From positions 14,322,175 to 14,386,174 of the forward strand of contig OZ037768.1 of NCBI GenBank assembly GCA_964035545.1: DNA of 64,000 bases. Reading direction: 5' to 3'. Below are positions 49,626 to 63,790 of this stretch, one piece after another. This DNA is from Bugula neritina (taxonomy: Eukaryota > Bryozoa > Gymnolaemata > Cheilostomatida > Bugulidae). The notes below the pieces were generated by a model. That model had not been told where the DNA came from, made no database searches, and was given only the letters and a program-made list of their open reading frames with translations. Positions within the stretch are counted from its first letter, which is position 1. Each line of letters opens with the position of its first letter. The translations under genes and the position numbers were made by a program.

Positions 49626-51201
49626 GAACAGGAATTGAGAAACCTGGCAAATCTGATAAAACTGTTACCTAGTGTTGCTGAGTTTTGAGCTTACAATCTT
49701 GCTGTGGCCAAAACATTAAAAACCTGTAGGTAGCTGCTATCAATCTTTTAAGTAAAATATGAGCTTCAGCGTTAATAAAGACAATTAATTTCTTAAGTCA
49801 TGATTAGTTAGGCAAGTTAAGGGTTATAAAAACTTGAATGGACTCTAGCAGTTTCAAGTATTCTTAAGGTCTGCCTACATCATGATATCTTTTTGCTACA
49901 ACACCAGTGACATTTTAAACATGGCATGCTATGCATGCTTAGATAAGTAAAGGCCTTTTAAACCGGCGCTTATACTGATCGTAGCTTAGAAATTATGCAA
50001 TTACTCACAAGAAAACACATTTGTTTACAACACTCACTGTATAAACATAATTTCAAAAGTGACACTGCAAGTTTATAATCTATTGCTAATGAGGCTTTTG
50101 TCAACAAAAACACACTCATACTAAAAAATTGCCATCTCAATGTATCTGTACATTCTAGTGAGAGTGAGACTTCAACAGTCATGTTATATTTTTCACAAGA
50201 ACTTTTCAATGTGAACAGATCACCTTGAGTTAACACATTCCAAGGTTAATGGGGCTATAAACCCAGCAGCTCAGCAATGAGTCCTCTTTAGCAGTAAGCA
50301 CAAGCAGCTATCTAAAAATCCTATTTGGTGCATGAAATATTTCAAACTATCTTAATATTATTTTTTCTATATTGAAACATTCTCACTGCCACATAAATAA
50401 TTACGAGTTATAATGGAGCAAAAGCAAGGTGGCCCATCTTGATAGAGGAAACAAAAACAACATTCTTTGTTTAACAGACTTATCAAAGTTTAAGGAGTAA
50501 AAGTGATGTTGGTAAATAAAATATTCAAATTACTTTGTTGCAACTTCCATCTCCAATTGCTTCTCAGACTTACCAGAATGGGAAAACAGTTTCCAAATTT
50601 GTTAAACTCAACAGCTGTGACTGCCAAATCTCACTTAAAGCATAACACATTGCATTTTGCTAATATTTCATCTTGGTTTTTGATTTGTTGTAGAGTTCTA
50701 CTCTCTACAGTTGATTTAAAAATAAAAATATTACAACCAGCGTTTTATTTGTAAATTTCTTGTATCGCAATCTAAGAATGAGCACCATTGAACAAATCTA
50801 GGCAAGTCTACAATATATTGATAGAGAAGACCACTCCGCACATATATTGAATACTTATATCTTTGAAACTAGGATTGAATGACGTCTTCATTTCAATTGA
50901 GTGTTTGTTTAACAATTTCAGTTTACATATCATTGACCATGCTGACTGAGTATATTTCGCCAACTCCATAATTATCATTTGTTTCTGCTCCGCCACACGT
51001 ACTCTGAAACACAAATAGTAAAATACATTTAATTTCATATTTCAAAGTTTTTGGGGCATCAGCATGTCTGTAAAAACACGCGCTTAAAAGATTACCATAT
51101 ACCAGGGTATGGGTAATACCTATCCTATATCTAATATTCATATTAATATGATAATTAAAGTTAAACTTAAGCACTCAACACTCACACTGACATTTTGACT
51201 T

Positions 51202-51548
51202 AGCCTAGGGCCACACTGTGCGTATTTTCGCATGCGAAAATTAAAATCACGAGTAGCAAAGGTGTCCACTGTAGCGTCAGTGATGCGTGATAAATAAAGC
51301 TTTCATTTTTAAATCGCACTCGCTTTCAATAAAACGCAATTTACTGGAATTTAGCGATAAATAAAGAACTTGGGCTCGCTTAATAACTACCAGCCAATTA
51401 GGTGACGACGACAGAGACGATTCGCACTTGCGTTGAAAATGCAGAGCGACAAGTGCGAAAGTTTTCTCAACGCGCACAGTGGACACCTTTGCTACTCGTG
51501 ATTTCAATTTTCGCATGCGAAAATACGCGCCGTGTGGCCCTAGGCTTA
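51202..51548. mobile_element. CpG-rich foldback MITE, about 347 bp
   Basis: Arms of about 70 bp (51202-51275 and 51475-51548) are near-perfect inverted copies starting AGCCTAGGGCCACAC. Each arm contains the 18-bp palindrome ATTTTCGCATGCGAAAAT. The element is rich in CpG compared with its surroundings. No ORF; no clear target duplication, so the superfamily is open. Confidence 0.7.
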
Positions 51549-52800
51549 CACTTACTATTAGAGTATTACTATTAGACTTAGTATTCGTATTACTATTAGA
51601 CTTAGTATTCGTATTACTATTAGAGTCTTAAACTTACAATTAGTGAGTTACTAATACTTTTACTTTTAGACTTACTCTTAATCTTGTTCTTAGTTATAGA
51701 TGATAGTGTTACTGGTAGTGTTACTATTAGTATTACTATAATAGTGAAGTTACAGTTTGAGTTACTTGCACTTGCAGTGACGGTGACTGAGTGAGTCAGT
51801 GTCGGTGTGACTTAGTCTTACAGTTACTCTTATTTTTACTCTTAGTCTTACACTCACAGTCTTAGTTACTGTCTTAGTCTACACTTACAGTTACACCAAC
51901 ACTTAGAGTCGCTGTTGCTGTTACTGTTAGTCTTACACAGTAACACCGACAGTAAAAGTTCCACTCACAGTTTGAGTTTGACTTTGAGTTATCATCACGC
52001 TGACTATCAGTATCATTATGATAATCATGTTTATGTTGTAACTGTCACAGTGAGTGTGGCAGTGGCATTATCATTCTGATTCTCGGTGTGAAAGTGAATC
52101 ACTGTGAGTCATGGGGTCAAGTGTGACACTGACTGTCTCAGAGTCAGAGTGCGAGTCTAGCTGACTTCTAGTTTCAGTTTCAAATTGAATGACGGAACCA
52201 AATTATATGTCGAAGTTAAAGTCAAACTCAATGTCAGTGTGTATAATATTGACTGTGTCACTATCAGCTTTCAATTTTTCCCTTTTAAATTTAACTAAAA
52301 CTTCAAGTGCCAGTCTGAGTAAATCTTTTACACTACGAGTATAAGTATCAGTATAACTTTCACGATTGATTATAGTATTGACCGTGCCATAGTCATAGTC
52401 ATACTGTATCAGTATGAGTATGACTCATATGAGTATGGGTATTCGTGACCGTTTGACTAATGCTAATAGATAATGGTAGCTGTAATAGTAATACAATAAT
52501 AGTAATACTTATTACTATAAGTATAACATTAAATTTAACTATTACTGACAGTGACACTATCATAATCATAATGATATTATTAGTAATACCAATATTATTA
52601 CTAATAGGAATAAGATTTAGTAATCAGTCTTAATGCCCTGGGCTCATAACAATCATTATCAATAACAACTCTTAATCAAGTATTTCAACACAGTGAGAGC
52701 CATTAATACAATATTAGCTAGGTATGGCCATTACTAACAATTAGCTTTTAAGAATTACATTTTGATTTTGATTTACTATTAGTGTTAGTGTTGGTGATTA
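51549..52800. repeat. Quasi-simple triplet-word DNA
   Basis: TTACTATTAGACTTAGTATT-type words, CAGTGTGAC words and GAGTATGAC words in irregular order, like the stretches near 14, 15.3 and 29 kb. No coding signal. Confidence 0.7.
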
Positions 52801-54611
52801 GACTCAGTGGTCAGTAGTCATAGGTTTATAACTTATAAATCTAATATGAATTTCAATTAGATTAGTTGAGATTTAATCATAGTGGTTGACTTTTATGACT
52901 TGCTCTTGACTTACTGTTGACTTCTATGACTTATATATTAGTTATTACTTGTTTACTATAAGTATAATTTGAAATATAAAACTGAGTCAAAGTGTAAGAG
53001 TGGGAGAAATCGTAGATGAGTTTTGATATTTAAATATGAAAAAATACTTGGAACAATTATGGTTATCGCATTAATTTTCAGCAAAAAGGTACCTTCTTAA
53101 CTTTAGTTATAAAAGTCGTTTAACAATAGCTCATTGTAATAGTAAGATACTCTTTCTTTACTATTTTTCCCTAATGTCAATAGGTCGTAGCTGTAATATT
53201 GCTGCGACTGACAATGTTGCCAAATAATGTGACTGACTGTTTGGTTCAACTGTATGTTTAAACCATGAAACCCTAATCTTTATCACCAAAACACAGTCTA
53301 GGGTCAATCAAGTGACTGCATACTAGTAGAAATCGTAAATCTTGTTTGAAGATGCTTATGCTGAGGCTGACTGCCACAATGATGTGACTACCATTTTTAA
53401 ATTCAGTAAAAAAGCATCTTTTACCAACTATGATAATCTTGTATTCATATTCTGCAAAAATGTGGAATATAGCTGCTTATTTTTTCAAAAATGCTAATAA
53501 TTACTGTCCGTAATGATTGTAATTTATGAAACTGATACACAAAATTTTCCATCCTACAACTCTCAGTGTTGAAATCAACATTTTTGTTTGTTCAACAATT
53601 TTGTCGTTTTAAGCTATTTATTTTTGCACAAGCGAACATTAGAGGAGTTTTTCATTAGAATCAAGTTAATCTTAGTCTGCAACTGAGATTTGGTACCCAT
53701 TTTAAATTCTCAAGTTGTTAAAATATTTAGATTACGGTTGCGTTCTACCATCTTTAAAAGTAGATAGTAGATTAGTAGATAGTAAAATTGTTTTGCTATA
53801 TTTTTTTAATTTTCTCTTTCAAAAGTAAATGTTTTTGTTGATTTCACATTTTTAAGTTAAAAATTTTGTTGTGAATTTTTCTTTTGAAGCATAAAAATAA
53901 GAGTTTAGATTGGAGGAAATTGTTATTATGCGTTAAAGAACATAACTGAGAATAAAATTGTGTTTATACCTTCACGGTTTTCTGTCAAAAATTCAATTTA
54001 GCCTAGTTGAAAGTTCACTGAGTTGCATTGCATTGTAAATGTCACTCGTCAAAATTTTTGTACTGTGATGACTTAATCGACCGAGTTCAGAATAATAATA
54101 AAATGAAATAATGACTCCTTGTAAATATTTGTAATTAATTATGACTTTGGCGATTAGATGATGTACTTATGTGTTTATAATTATATATCGGCAAGCTTTC
54201 TCAATTATCGCTTTTATGCTGTCAACTTTACTAATTCATGGCATTTTCAAAGGGCACTAAATAGCGATTAAAAGAGTCATATTTCACTATTGAAAAATAA
54301 GCTTCTGCATCAATATGATTTCACTGAGTTTCAGTAAAACTGTAAAGGAGTACTCGGGCGAGTGTTATTAACTGAAATTCGGTACTTTTTTCAGCAGAGG
54401 TATAAACGCAACTTGAGAGTTTCGCTCTAATTTGTTACCTCATCACATTAAATCGTTATAGCCAATGTAATTGCTTAAACATATGCGTTCATCAAATTAG
54501 TAGTTGTTGGGACATGTTGGTGTTATGAACCCAAGCTGCCAAAGATACATCACATTTAAATTTTTACAATTAGAATTGTTAGAATATTTTATTTAATTTT
54601 AATTAGTTACA
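52801..54611. other. Bystin upstream region
   Basis: AT-rich intergenic DNA. No TATA box or initiator can be assigned. No other gene seen. Confidence 0.4.
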
Positions 54612-57600
54612 ATGGGGAAGTTTAAATCAAAAAAGAATCAGGATCGAAATGATCCATTTCTCATCCAGTTGACTGAAGACAGATCAGTAAGAGGGAAGCC
54701 TAGACAGAAAGATCCTCGAAGTGGTTCTCTTACAGAGCAAGCAACTGGCGAGGTACTTACTTGGCTGCTAACAGAGCATTTTTGACATAAATATTTACTG
54801 CTTTGCATTTAGTTTGCTATGTTTTAAGTTCATATTTTAGCAAATGGTTGTATTTGCTTCCCAGTTGCATGTAATATATTTTTAATTTATTTTTTTAATA
54901 GCTTGTGCTTTACCACAAACTGAAATCAATTATTTGTTCACAATGTAAATGACTGAAGTTCACACCTTTGATAGTCCAGTGGAATATTTGAATGATTATA
55001 GTTACTTGTTTTTAGTATGTAGAATCTAAATTATCTAAAAAGATTTTGGAGCAAGCCCGACTTCAGCAAGTGGAACTAGAAGATGAGCACACTTCTGGTT
55101 CCTCACAAACCGGGTATGTAGAGCTATGGCTAAATATGTATGTTTCTTATCAAAGTAAAATTTCTGCAACTTATATGACTAAATAGAAATAGTATAATAA
55201 TTATTTCTAATTCCTGTAGGAAATCTGCAAGATTTGTTTCTAATGTTCAATCTGATGATGCCTCTGAAGCTGAAGTATCTGATGAAGAGACTGGTGTGCA
55301 TTATGACGCAGATGTCATTACTATAGACCCTGAGGAGGAGCGGCAAATCAATCAGTTCATGTCTAGTAACCCACTGGAGAGAAGGACTTTGGCTGATATA
55401 ATCCAGGAAAAACTTACAGAAAAACGAACTGAAATACAGAGCCAAATGTCTGGTAATGTTAATAATATACATTAAAATTAGTACACTAAATATCCATTTA
55501 GTTCTTAATTTTTCACCAATGTATATTTTGGTATGGAATTTTTCATACAGTTTATAGCTAAAGCATGAACATTCATCTGATTTTTTGATTGTGGGTCTTT
55601 TTATTTGCCGACTTCAATTATAAATGAACTGTTGCTACTATATTCCAACACCAAAATATTGATATTCAGATGCAACAAATGTTAAGGATTTGGATGAGAG
55701 AGTTGTGGCAATGTATCGTCAAGTTGGCCTTGTTCTGAGAAAATATAGAAGCGGAAAAATTCCTAAGGCTTTCAAAGTACTTCCCTCACTGAGCAGCTGG
55801 GAACAAGTAATTATGTTCATTTTGCTACATGTGGTTTTAGACTTGTATGCGATTTGTCTTGTGATCTTCATTTATTTTTATGCCAAAGAAATTCATATTT
55901 CTGAAAAAAATGTTTTTAGAAATATGTACTAAAAGCATATATAATTTTATTTGAAATATCAAAAAGTACTTTTAGTGCAACTGGTTATTAGACTATTAAT
56001 CTGGAGTAGTCTAAATTAATCAAACTCTTCTACCAGCATACTGAAATTCTAAATTAATAAAAGTTTAATTTAGTGATCTTACAAAACTTTTAAAAATAGC
56101 AGTTCTAGTTGTGGCAATGTATTATGCATCCGATGTATTGTGGTAATGCAGTTGATGTGTTTTTTATTTCTTGCTGTGTTTATAATATGGCAGATCTTGT
56201 TTCTTATGGAACCAGACAGCTGGAGTGCAGCCTCCATCTATCAAGCGACACGGATATTCTGTTCAAACTCCAGTAATAAGATATCACAGAGGTGAGACTG
56301 GTAGTACTTCATTACAACCAGCAATGGCTCTCTTTTAGCACACTGCTATGGGTATGCAAGTTGGTAATCAAGTCCAAATACTATTTTTAACTTTTCCTTT
56401 CTTCGTTCTTTTATGATTACACAGTGGTGTGGCAAATGTAAGGGCCATGTCAAAGATTTATAAAACTAAAATTCGAGGTTTCCACTATAGGCCTAGTTGT
56501 TTTTTTAAGTAAGTCAAATATTCTAAAATCTCTTTTATAAACATTGAATTAGTAGCTGATTTTTTTGTGATTTGTTAACAAGTGGAAGAGTGGTGCATGA
56601 TCTTCAACTGACAATTTGTGAGGCCACTGGTTATTAATGCAAATTAATTCTTTCTTTTTCTAGGTTTTTTAATTTAATTCTGTTACCCAGAGTTCGTGAT
56701 GACATAGCAGAATACAAAAAGCTAAATTTTCATTTATACATGGCAGTGAGTAAAAGTCTGTACAAGGCTGGAGCTTTTTTCAAAGGTTTTCTTCTTCCTT
56801 TGTGTGAGGTAAGCAGCCAAGTGCTTGTGAAATCCACTATTACAATCTCGCAAGTTTGCCTGCCTTAGAAATACATTTTCTTGTATGTCCTGCACCCATT
56901 AGACGATTCCTGTTAGTAGATGTGTATTAGTTTTATTTCTGTATTAGAAGAGAAGTTCTACATCAAATGTTAATGTTTAACCAGTCACCAGTTAAGATCC
57001 TCCCAGTGTTTATTATTTAGTGCATACTTTCTACGTTGCTTGCTACACAAGTTGTAGTTAATTATTTTATATAATATAGTATATTAGTTGTTGTAGTAGC
57101 ACAGCTAGTGATAATTAATACACAAAACCTTTTTGTTTAAAAGTTTACTAATTGATTTCTTAAAAATTTTAAATCAAGTAAATTGATTGATCTATGATGT
57201 TTTTATAATCATTAGACTTGGTACCACTATATTTGTACAATTCCATAGGTATTCCTATTGATTACTTGAACTAGGTTAAGCTGTATAAGATCATATAAAT
57301 AAAGCTTTAGCTCTGATGAATTTTATAATTCTATGCAAACGAAACACTGTTTTATTATCTTAAAATGCTTGATGGATTGTTCTCCTGTGTAAATTACTAA
57401 TTAAAAATGACCAATCATAAAAGTGTCTTTTAAGCTAAAACTGAGTTTGATTTACCTTCACTGTAAATCTTGATCGAATTGATCCTTAACCAACTCTACT
57501 AGCCTTTGTTTTACCATTCAGTGAATATTGTTCAGCACCAATCCGTATTTGTGTGAATGAGCTGTTGATGTTGTTCAGCCTACACTTTGATTCCATTACA

Positions 57601-58557
57601 ATGGTTGAAGTAGCTATTGTGTACGATATGATCACTTCAAACACCCATCCTAAAAACTGTGTATATTATGAACTAAACTCTAAAGTATCACTTGGCCAGT
57701 TCGGTTTTACCACCTGCTACGCTTAAGATTTCCATATTTAAAGCTTTTTTTCTAATGAATTATTTCTTTCACACAGGAATAAGTAATTGCACCCAAAAGA
57801 ATAACTAATGGCAATATTAATTGTAGTCAGGCACATGTACTCTGAGAGAAGCTGTCATTATAGCTGGTGTTCTTCATAAAGCCTCTATACCTATGCTGCA
57901 CTCTGCAGCAGCCATGCTCAAGTTAGCTGAGATGAACTATAATGGAGCATGCAGTGTATTTCTCAGAACTTTGCTAGACAAGAAGTATGCATTACCATAC
58001 AGAGTTGTTGATGCTGTAGTCTATCATTTCCTTGGGTGAGTTGAACATCTACCAACAGTTTATATCTTGATATATATTTTTATTTAGAACATGTATGGAT
58101 CTTCTCAGCAGCTATTCTGGTAAAGTCTGATTAGAATTTGATTCCTCTAATGAGGTAAATGTGCAGTTTTTCAATTTATTCCGCTTTCATACAATGTTGA
58201 TATTTTTCATTTAAGATTGCTAAAACAAAGCAATTTCAAAATACAATTGCAAAATGTGCACCTATTCACCCTTCTGCTCACTAATGCAAAATATTGCATT
58301 ATCTTTATTGCAATTTCAATGTTGCATCTTATTGCAATAGCTCAAATTCTTCTAGGTTTATGACTGATGAGCGACGACTCCCCGTACTATGGCACCAATG
58401 TCTGTTGATATTTGTGCAGAGGTATAAGCAAGACATGTCAAGCGAACAGAGGGATGCAGTGTATGAGCTCATGAAAAAACACAACCATGAGCAAATAACT
58501 CCTGACATTAGAAGAGAACTCGCAGGCTCTAAATGTAGAGATGCTGCCACGCAGTGA
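54612..58557 (+). CDS. BYSL: Bystin (Enp1 homologue), 420 aa, eight exons
   Basis: Exons: 54612-54752, 55016-55113, 55220-55452, 55670-55806, 56194-56291, 56664-56808, 57827-58035, 58356-58557; 1263 nt including TGA, all GT-AG and in phase. The start is ATG GGG AAG TTT AAA ([11 protein letters not shown]), like the basic bystin N-terminus. Conserved blocks in order: [144 protein letters not shown]. Length is near the human protein (437 aa, from memory). Bystin/Enp1 is a nucleolar-to-cytoplasmic assembly factor on pre-40S ribosomal subunits, required for 18S rRNA maturation. The acidic linker (SDEETG...) is variable in the family. Convergent with FAM91A1, 575 bp away. Confidence 0.97.
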
Positions 58558-59132
58558 TTTCACAAAAAACACACTTTTGTATTGCTTATGAGCTTATGTA
58601 TTATATATCTTTTCAATTCACCAACAGTTTAACGAATAATAATATATTATTATGGAACAGAGAATGATATATGACTAGAACCAATTGCTGCTATTATGGA
58701 ACAGAGCACCCAACATGAATATACCATAAAACACATTATGGTAATGGCAAATATAGGAATGTTGAATTTCTAGACTGAATATTTTAGAAAAAGATATTAA
58801 TTTTTACAGTACTCCATGAACCAACACATTACAACAAGTATGAAAATCATTGGAATAATACAAAAGGGAGCTTGATTCCAGTTATAGAAGCATAAAAATA
58901 TATAAATTAGAAAGATAGTATATAGTTTTCTAGCAATTGCTGTTTGTACAAACTTAGTGCAATAAGCCCAGTGTGTTGTCACATCTCATGAACAGTTATG
59001 GGAAGTTAAATGCCCATCAATACCTTGGCCATCTAGCATCACATGCCAATAAAAAAGCTAAACTGAATGTGATTGTCGGAAGTGGGAGGGGTCTAAAGAG
59101 GAAATCCATCTGTGCGGGATAACTACGCACTC
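58558..59132. other. Convergent intergenic spacer between bystin and FAM91A1
   Basis: 575 bp that must hold both 3' UTRs and both poly(A) sites. Minus-strand short ORFs here are chance. Confidence 0.6.
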
Positions 59133-62100
59133 TTATTCTATACTTTTGCCATTGAAATACAGAAGCCTGGTTGGCAATGGAATTCCTTGATCTGGCTTTG
59201 ATGAGTTGGGTAGCATACTTCCTTCAGCCACTGAATCACCGGATATAGCTAAATCCTGTGAAATGAACAATAAAAAAGCTTAAAACAACGATGTGGTGTG
59301 CTATGCAAATAAACTTGATGTGCTGATAGAATAATTGCAGCCAAACCTGGTGAAATGATATAAACTCCAATAAATCTAATGAGAGTCTTCTGTTGGATCG
59401 GAGAAGTTGGGATAGGCTACAAAAATATTAAAACTTTACCCAGAATGAACACTTCTTTCACAACTAGAATTTCAATCATTGCATGTGGGCACAAAAATAC
59501 AGAACGATGATTAAAACTAAACTAAAGTAGCTTGTTTAGAGTTTTGTTGATCAGAACAGCAAGTTGCACAATAATATAATATTTGTAGTGGTGAAGGCTC
59601 AATTTATTTGGAGTTGTCTTTTTTTGAGAGAAGCATGATTTGACCATACAGAAAAGTGTGATTTTTATTCTTACAACTAATCTCAATAATATGAGAGATT
59701 TAAATAATTTTTTAGCCTAAAACTTGGCCAATATTACCTACTTTGCATATCAAATGAACTATTTACAACATACGTATACTTTACCTGCTGGAATTTAGGA
59801 GGTCGTGACTGAGAATCCTATCACATATCTCTTTGTTAAGCTTTGATTCAAACAGTGGAATGCCAAAGCAGCAGTCAAACAGTACCCAGTTATCAAAATC
59901 TGTTGGCATATTTTTAGTATTATCTGGCTGCGAAGAGTTGGCCTGGAAAATTAAATCAGTAAAAAGTTATGTTCCAACATTAAAGTTGCCGAGTACTAAA
60001 ATAATTGACGTGCATTCAAATATGTAATAAATTTTATCATTATGTACAGGCCTATTATGAAAATATGATAAAATACCATGCTTTAAGTTTTCTAATAGAA
60101 GAAAGAATACAGTGAATATTTGAGGTTTTATTATTGCACAAAGGAGAAAAATTGAAAAGTATTGGCTTATTCCCATGTATGATTGTCAGCTAAGGAAAGC
60201 CAAAATTTCAGGCGAACTAAGTAAAAAATGATATAAATGCATTTAAAAACCAACACCTTTTGTACTATTTTGATTTAGCACAACTTAAAATGGTATAGCT
60301 ACACTTTTTCACCTGGTCAGATTGGATCTCTTCACCAATTTCATCACTGTAGAGTTTCGGGCTTATGTGGCTACTGTTCAGCAATGTGATGTATCCACAC
60401 ACAGTAGTCAAATCTACCTTCTCCGATAGCGATTTAACAGCAGGGTGTAAAGTCATTGGGTCATCTGTCATACCATTTACAATTTTTCTCAACAGCATGC
60501 CATTGTAAGACATTAGAATTTACCACAGCAATTACTAACTGAAAGATAAAGTAAAACTACAGCATCCGACACTGCCAACTACACACACACGAATTTAGTT
60601 GTTGGAGTCCTTTGGCTTAGACAAGTGAGAGCGAGCACATGCCATGTAACCATTAATTAGATATATAATTGCATCAACAAAAATACTTCTACAGACTAAA
60701 AGTCATACTCCAAACTTCACTTCATTTGAGACAAGCAATGCATGTAAAAGTAGCAGAGAGATATGAGAGCAAGTTAGTCCATACCATCACTAAATGGGAA
60801 AGAGAGATGCAACAGAGTGCCTGCATGAAAAGCTCGAGAATAGGTCTGAACCATCACAGCTGAGTGAGACAAGCAGTCTTGTAATGTCCACAATAGATTG
60901 GATGTAGGTAGGATACTAGGGTCATGACCCCAGGAGGTTATCTGGCACCGCTCGTAACTCTATAACAAACTAATAAATTGAAGCAGGGCTCTCTGGCTAC
61001 ATCTATGCAGCATTTAAAATCTAAGAAATACTTTAGCTGTCAGCAAAATATAACTTCACAATAATTTACATAAGAAAATTGGGTTATATTAAATTTTGTT
61101 CACACATGTCTTTGACGAATTTAAATTGAGTATGCAATAATCAAAATTATTATTGTTATTATTGATATGGTAACTTTTGCATCTAATTACACTTACTTTG
61201 ATAATCAAGTATAATCATAATGTAAATATAAAGTGATCAGTATCAGTACGAATACAAATACTACAATAATGATTTACTATTATTTAATTAGCCACCATAA
61301 AAATTAATTAAAGTTGACAAATTGGTGTTTTTTGGCAATACAAATTATTAAAATAGTTATTATTTAATAATTTACCACAATAACTAAAACCCATTGGACT
61401 TTAATCATAACACTTGTTTGTTATTAGTTGAATAACCTGAGATTGAATAGACACATTAAAAAGGGGTCTGCAATTGGCTTGAACAACAAAAACAAAGCTA
61501 AATGTTAGGCTAAATATAGCTTCTCCCAACAAAATCTCACTATCAGATTGTACAGGCTGATGGGAATTAAATGCAACATCAAATAAATTTGGCTGAATAC
61601 AAAACTCTAAAGCTGCATTCAAGTTGCAACCAAACAATTTTGACGATTTCCACACTAAATAAATGCAATTAAGCAATTCTACTTTAATTAAAAATAAAAT
61701 TAGCTTTGCAAGAAAATGGGATTTAAAATTTTTTTTGTAAGTTTTTTGTTGAAAAAGTTTGAATAATTGATGTCAGCCAATCAGCCAACTCTAAGCAGTA
61801 CTGTGAGCCGTGTGGTGATGTGATGCCAAGCTCTTCAGGCTTGTAACCAACAGAGCAGCTAAACTACAGACTACACTTGAAGCGGATTTTTGATTATCAG
61901 AATATGGCGGATACCCAAGTGAAAAGTTGAAACAAACTATTGCAACTGAAACTGCGAAATACCTGAAAAATAGGAGGCAGTTTCCGGACTTTGGAGCCCT
62001 TTGGAAGCAGTAAAGTGGCAGGCCCACTTTGTGTCAGATGATATATATAAAGTTTGAACCACATTGAGCTAACCTGTAACCAGACGACTTGTAGGATTCA

Positions 62101-63687
62101 GATATGTGAAAGTATGTAGCATATCAAAGCTATACATAACATAGCATTTAAGAAAAGTGATGGGAGGCACATATATTGTAACTTTTACCAAATAATCATT
62201 ATATAGGCTGCAAAGGCATATTAATATAGTTTGGCAAATTCTAGTTGGAATGGTTTACATCCAACAGAAGACAAGGCATAACAAGCTACAAAATCTCTTG
62301 GAATTTACCTGACAGAACTTCATTTTAGAATAATTTCTATTGAAAAAAATTGGGTCTTTTTATTCCAATGCTTATAATTACTCTGAGTGGAATGTGTTGG
62401 TAATAATGGAATATAATGTAACAGCTTACCTCCGGAATAGCTGGGCCTAAATGTTGTGGCACACAACTGGATATACTTCTGATTTCATTGCTTAGAGGGG
62501 CCATAGAGATGAGAATTCTGCAACAGTGTACATGTGCCCATTCAACGCTAGATTTATGGACTTATATAAAATAATAATGGCTACTCCTGTATACTCTGAA
62601 CTATTGTATAGCAAAAGTCAGCACTTTTCAACACAAAGTTACATCAGCAGACTAAATAGCAACACTAGCATGGTGAACGCTAGAATAGAGAAATTCCCAA
62701 CATATGTTAATGGGTCAGATTAAGAGAAAAATAATTTGATTACTCTCATCATAAAAAATATTAATTTTATTAGTTTCTGAAGCACAAGTGATTGCATTAT
62801 AATTGAAGACTGAAAAAATTAACACTAATTCAGCTTACTCATAATTTTTATTGAGAAGTTTTCGACAAACTTGAGGGTCAAGACCAAGCAAACTCTCACA
62901 GCGTATGAGATCAAGACCAAGGTCCCCATTAGATGGTGAGAAGTTTGAGTTATGTCTAAGGAAGAGAACAGTTTCTCGTAAAGTCACTGCATGATCAAAG
63001 TACCTCTGTGCCTCCCCCTCTGCATCACTCCCTACCTATTATATGTGAAAAAGTGTTTAGAACTTAGGTGAACATAAACACACTACCTAACACAAAACGA
63101 GGTCTTACCGGGATATATACAATTATTTCTTAAACAAAACAAGTGTAAGAGCTGATTAATAGAATATACCTGCACATAAATGTTGAAGCATGATGAATAA
63201 AAAATTAATATATATGATGAGTTATGTAACACAAGTTGCACTTTTAGGTTTTTGGTTTGACAAATGCCAATATTGCCATTTAGAATGGTAATGAACTTGC
63301 CTTTTCTAATTCAGTAATAAAGCTGTCCATTGTTTCATCACTCAACTTTCCCACTTCAAACATAGTCACTGCATGATTTTTCAGCCCCTTCAAGTATAAC
63401 AAAAATACTTCAACCAGCATAGAAAGACACCAACAGAAATAATTGCCATGTTTTCGATTTTGTTTTCTTACCTCCCACACACGTACACATACACACAGGT
63501 ACACACACATGCACACACACAGAACCGACAAGGAAGCTAGTAGTAGCAGCATCGTTACTTACAGGAGAAAGATTCCCCATCATAAGGAAAGCAGTGAGAG
63601 TTGAGTCAAAAAGAAATGCTATTCGTTTACTGTGATTTATAGATTGAGTCATTTGACTAGCAGAATGCACCAACGTGGCTCCATCAT
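59133..63687 (-). CDS. FAM91A1: FAM91A1, C-terminal ten exons (5' part beyond the window)
   Basis: Exons: 63687-63563, 63387-63301, 63035-62839, 62517-62430, 62073-61963, 60959-60785, 60464-60313, 59942-59785, 59416-59347, 59255-59133; about 428 codons, all in phase. Diagnostic blocks: [124 protein letters not shown], and the end [20 protein letters not shown]91A1 is a trans-Golgi adaptor reported to bind TBC1D23 and the WDR11 complex for capture of endosome-derived carriers. The intron after 63301 uses a GC donor (AAG|GCAAGT). The acceptor at 60465 (ATGACAG) is weak but is the only one keeping frame and homology. About half of the family's usual length is present. Confidence 0.95.
60960..61962. 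other. FAM91A1 intron, nothing recognised
   Basis: About 1 kb of AT-rich intron between the [11 protein letters not shown] and [11 protein letters not shown] exons. Minus-strand open frames (61401-61676 and the intronic part of 61791-62027) show no conserved features. Confidence 0.5.
63475..63522. repeat. Interrupted (CA)n tract
   Basis: CACACGTACACATACACACA-type repeat in the intron between the first two FAM91A1 exons seen. Confidence 0.85.
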
Positions 63688-63790
63688 CTACATATAAATA
63701 AGATTATTAGATTTGGTGACTGGCTTTCTAAGCTTTCCAGAAATGTGACATAAACACACAAAATTTCTTCCATATAAAGTAAATGAACAA

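Noticed and set aside
51277-51516. 79-codon minus-strand frame
   Set aside because: It lies within the CpG-rich foldback element and is explained by its inverted arms.
55250-55260. CTGATGA words on the plus strand (also in LENG8 near 11.31 kb and at 58.36 kb)
   Set aside because: No GAAA at the right spacing and no flanking stems, so not hammerheads; two lie in coding exons.
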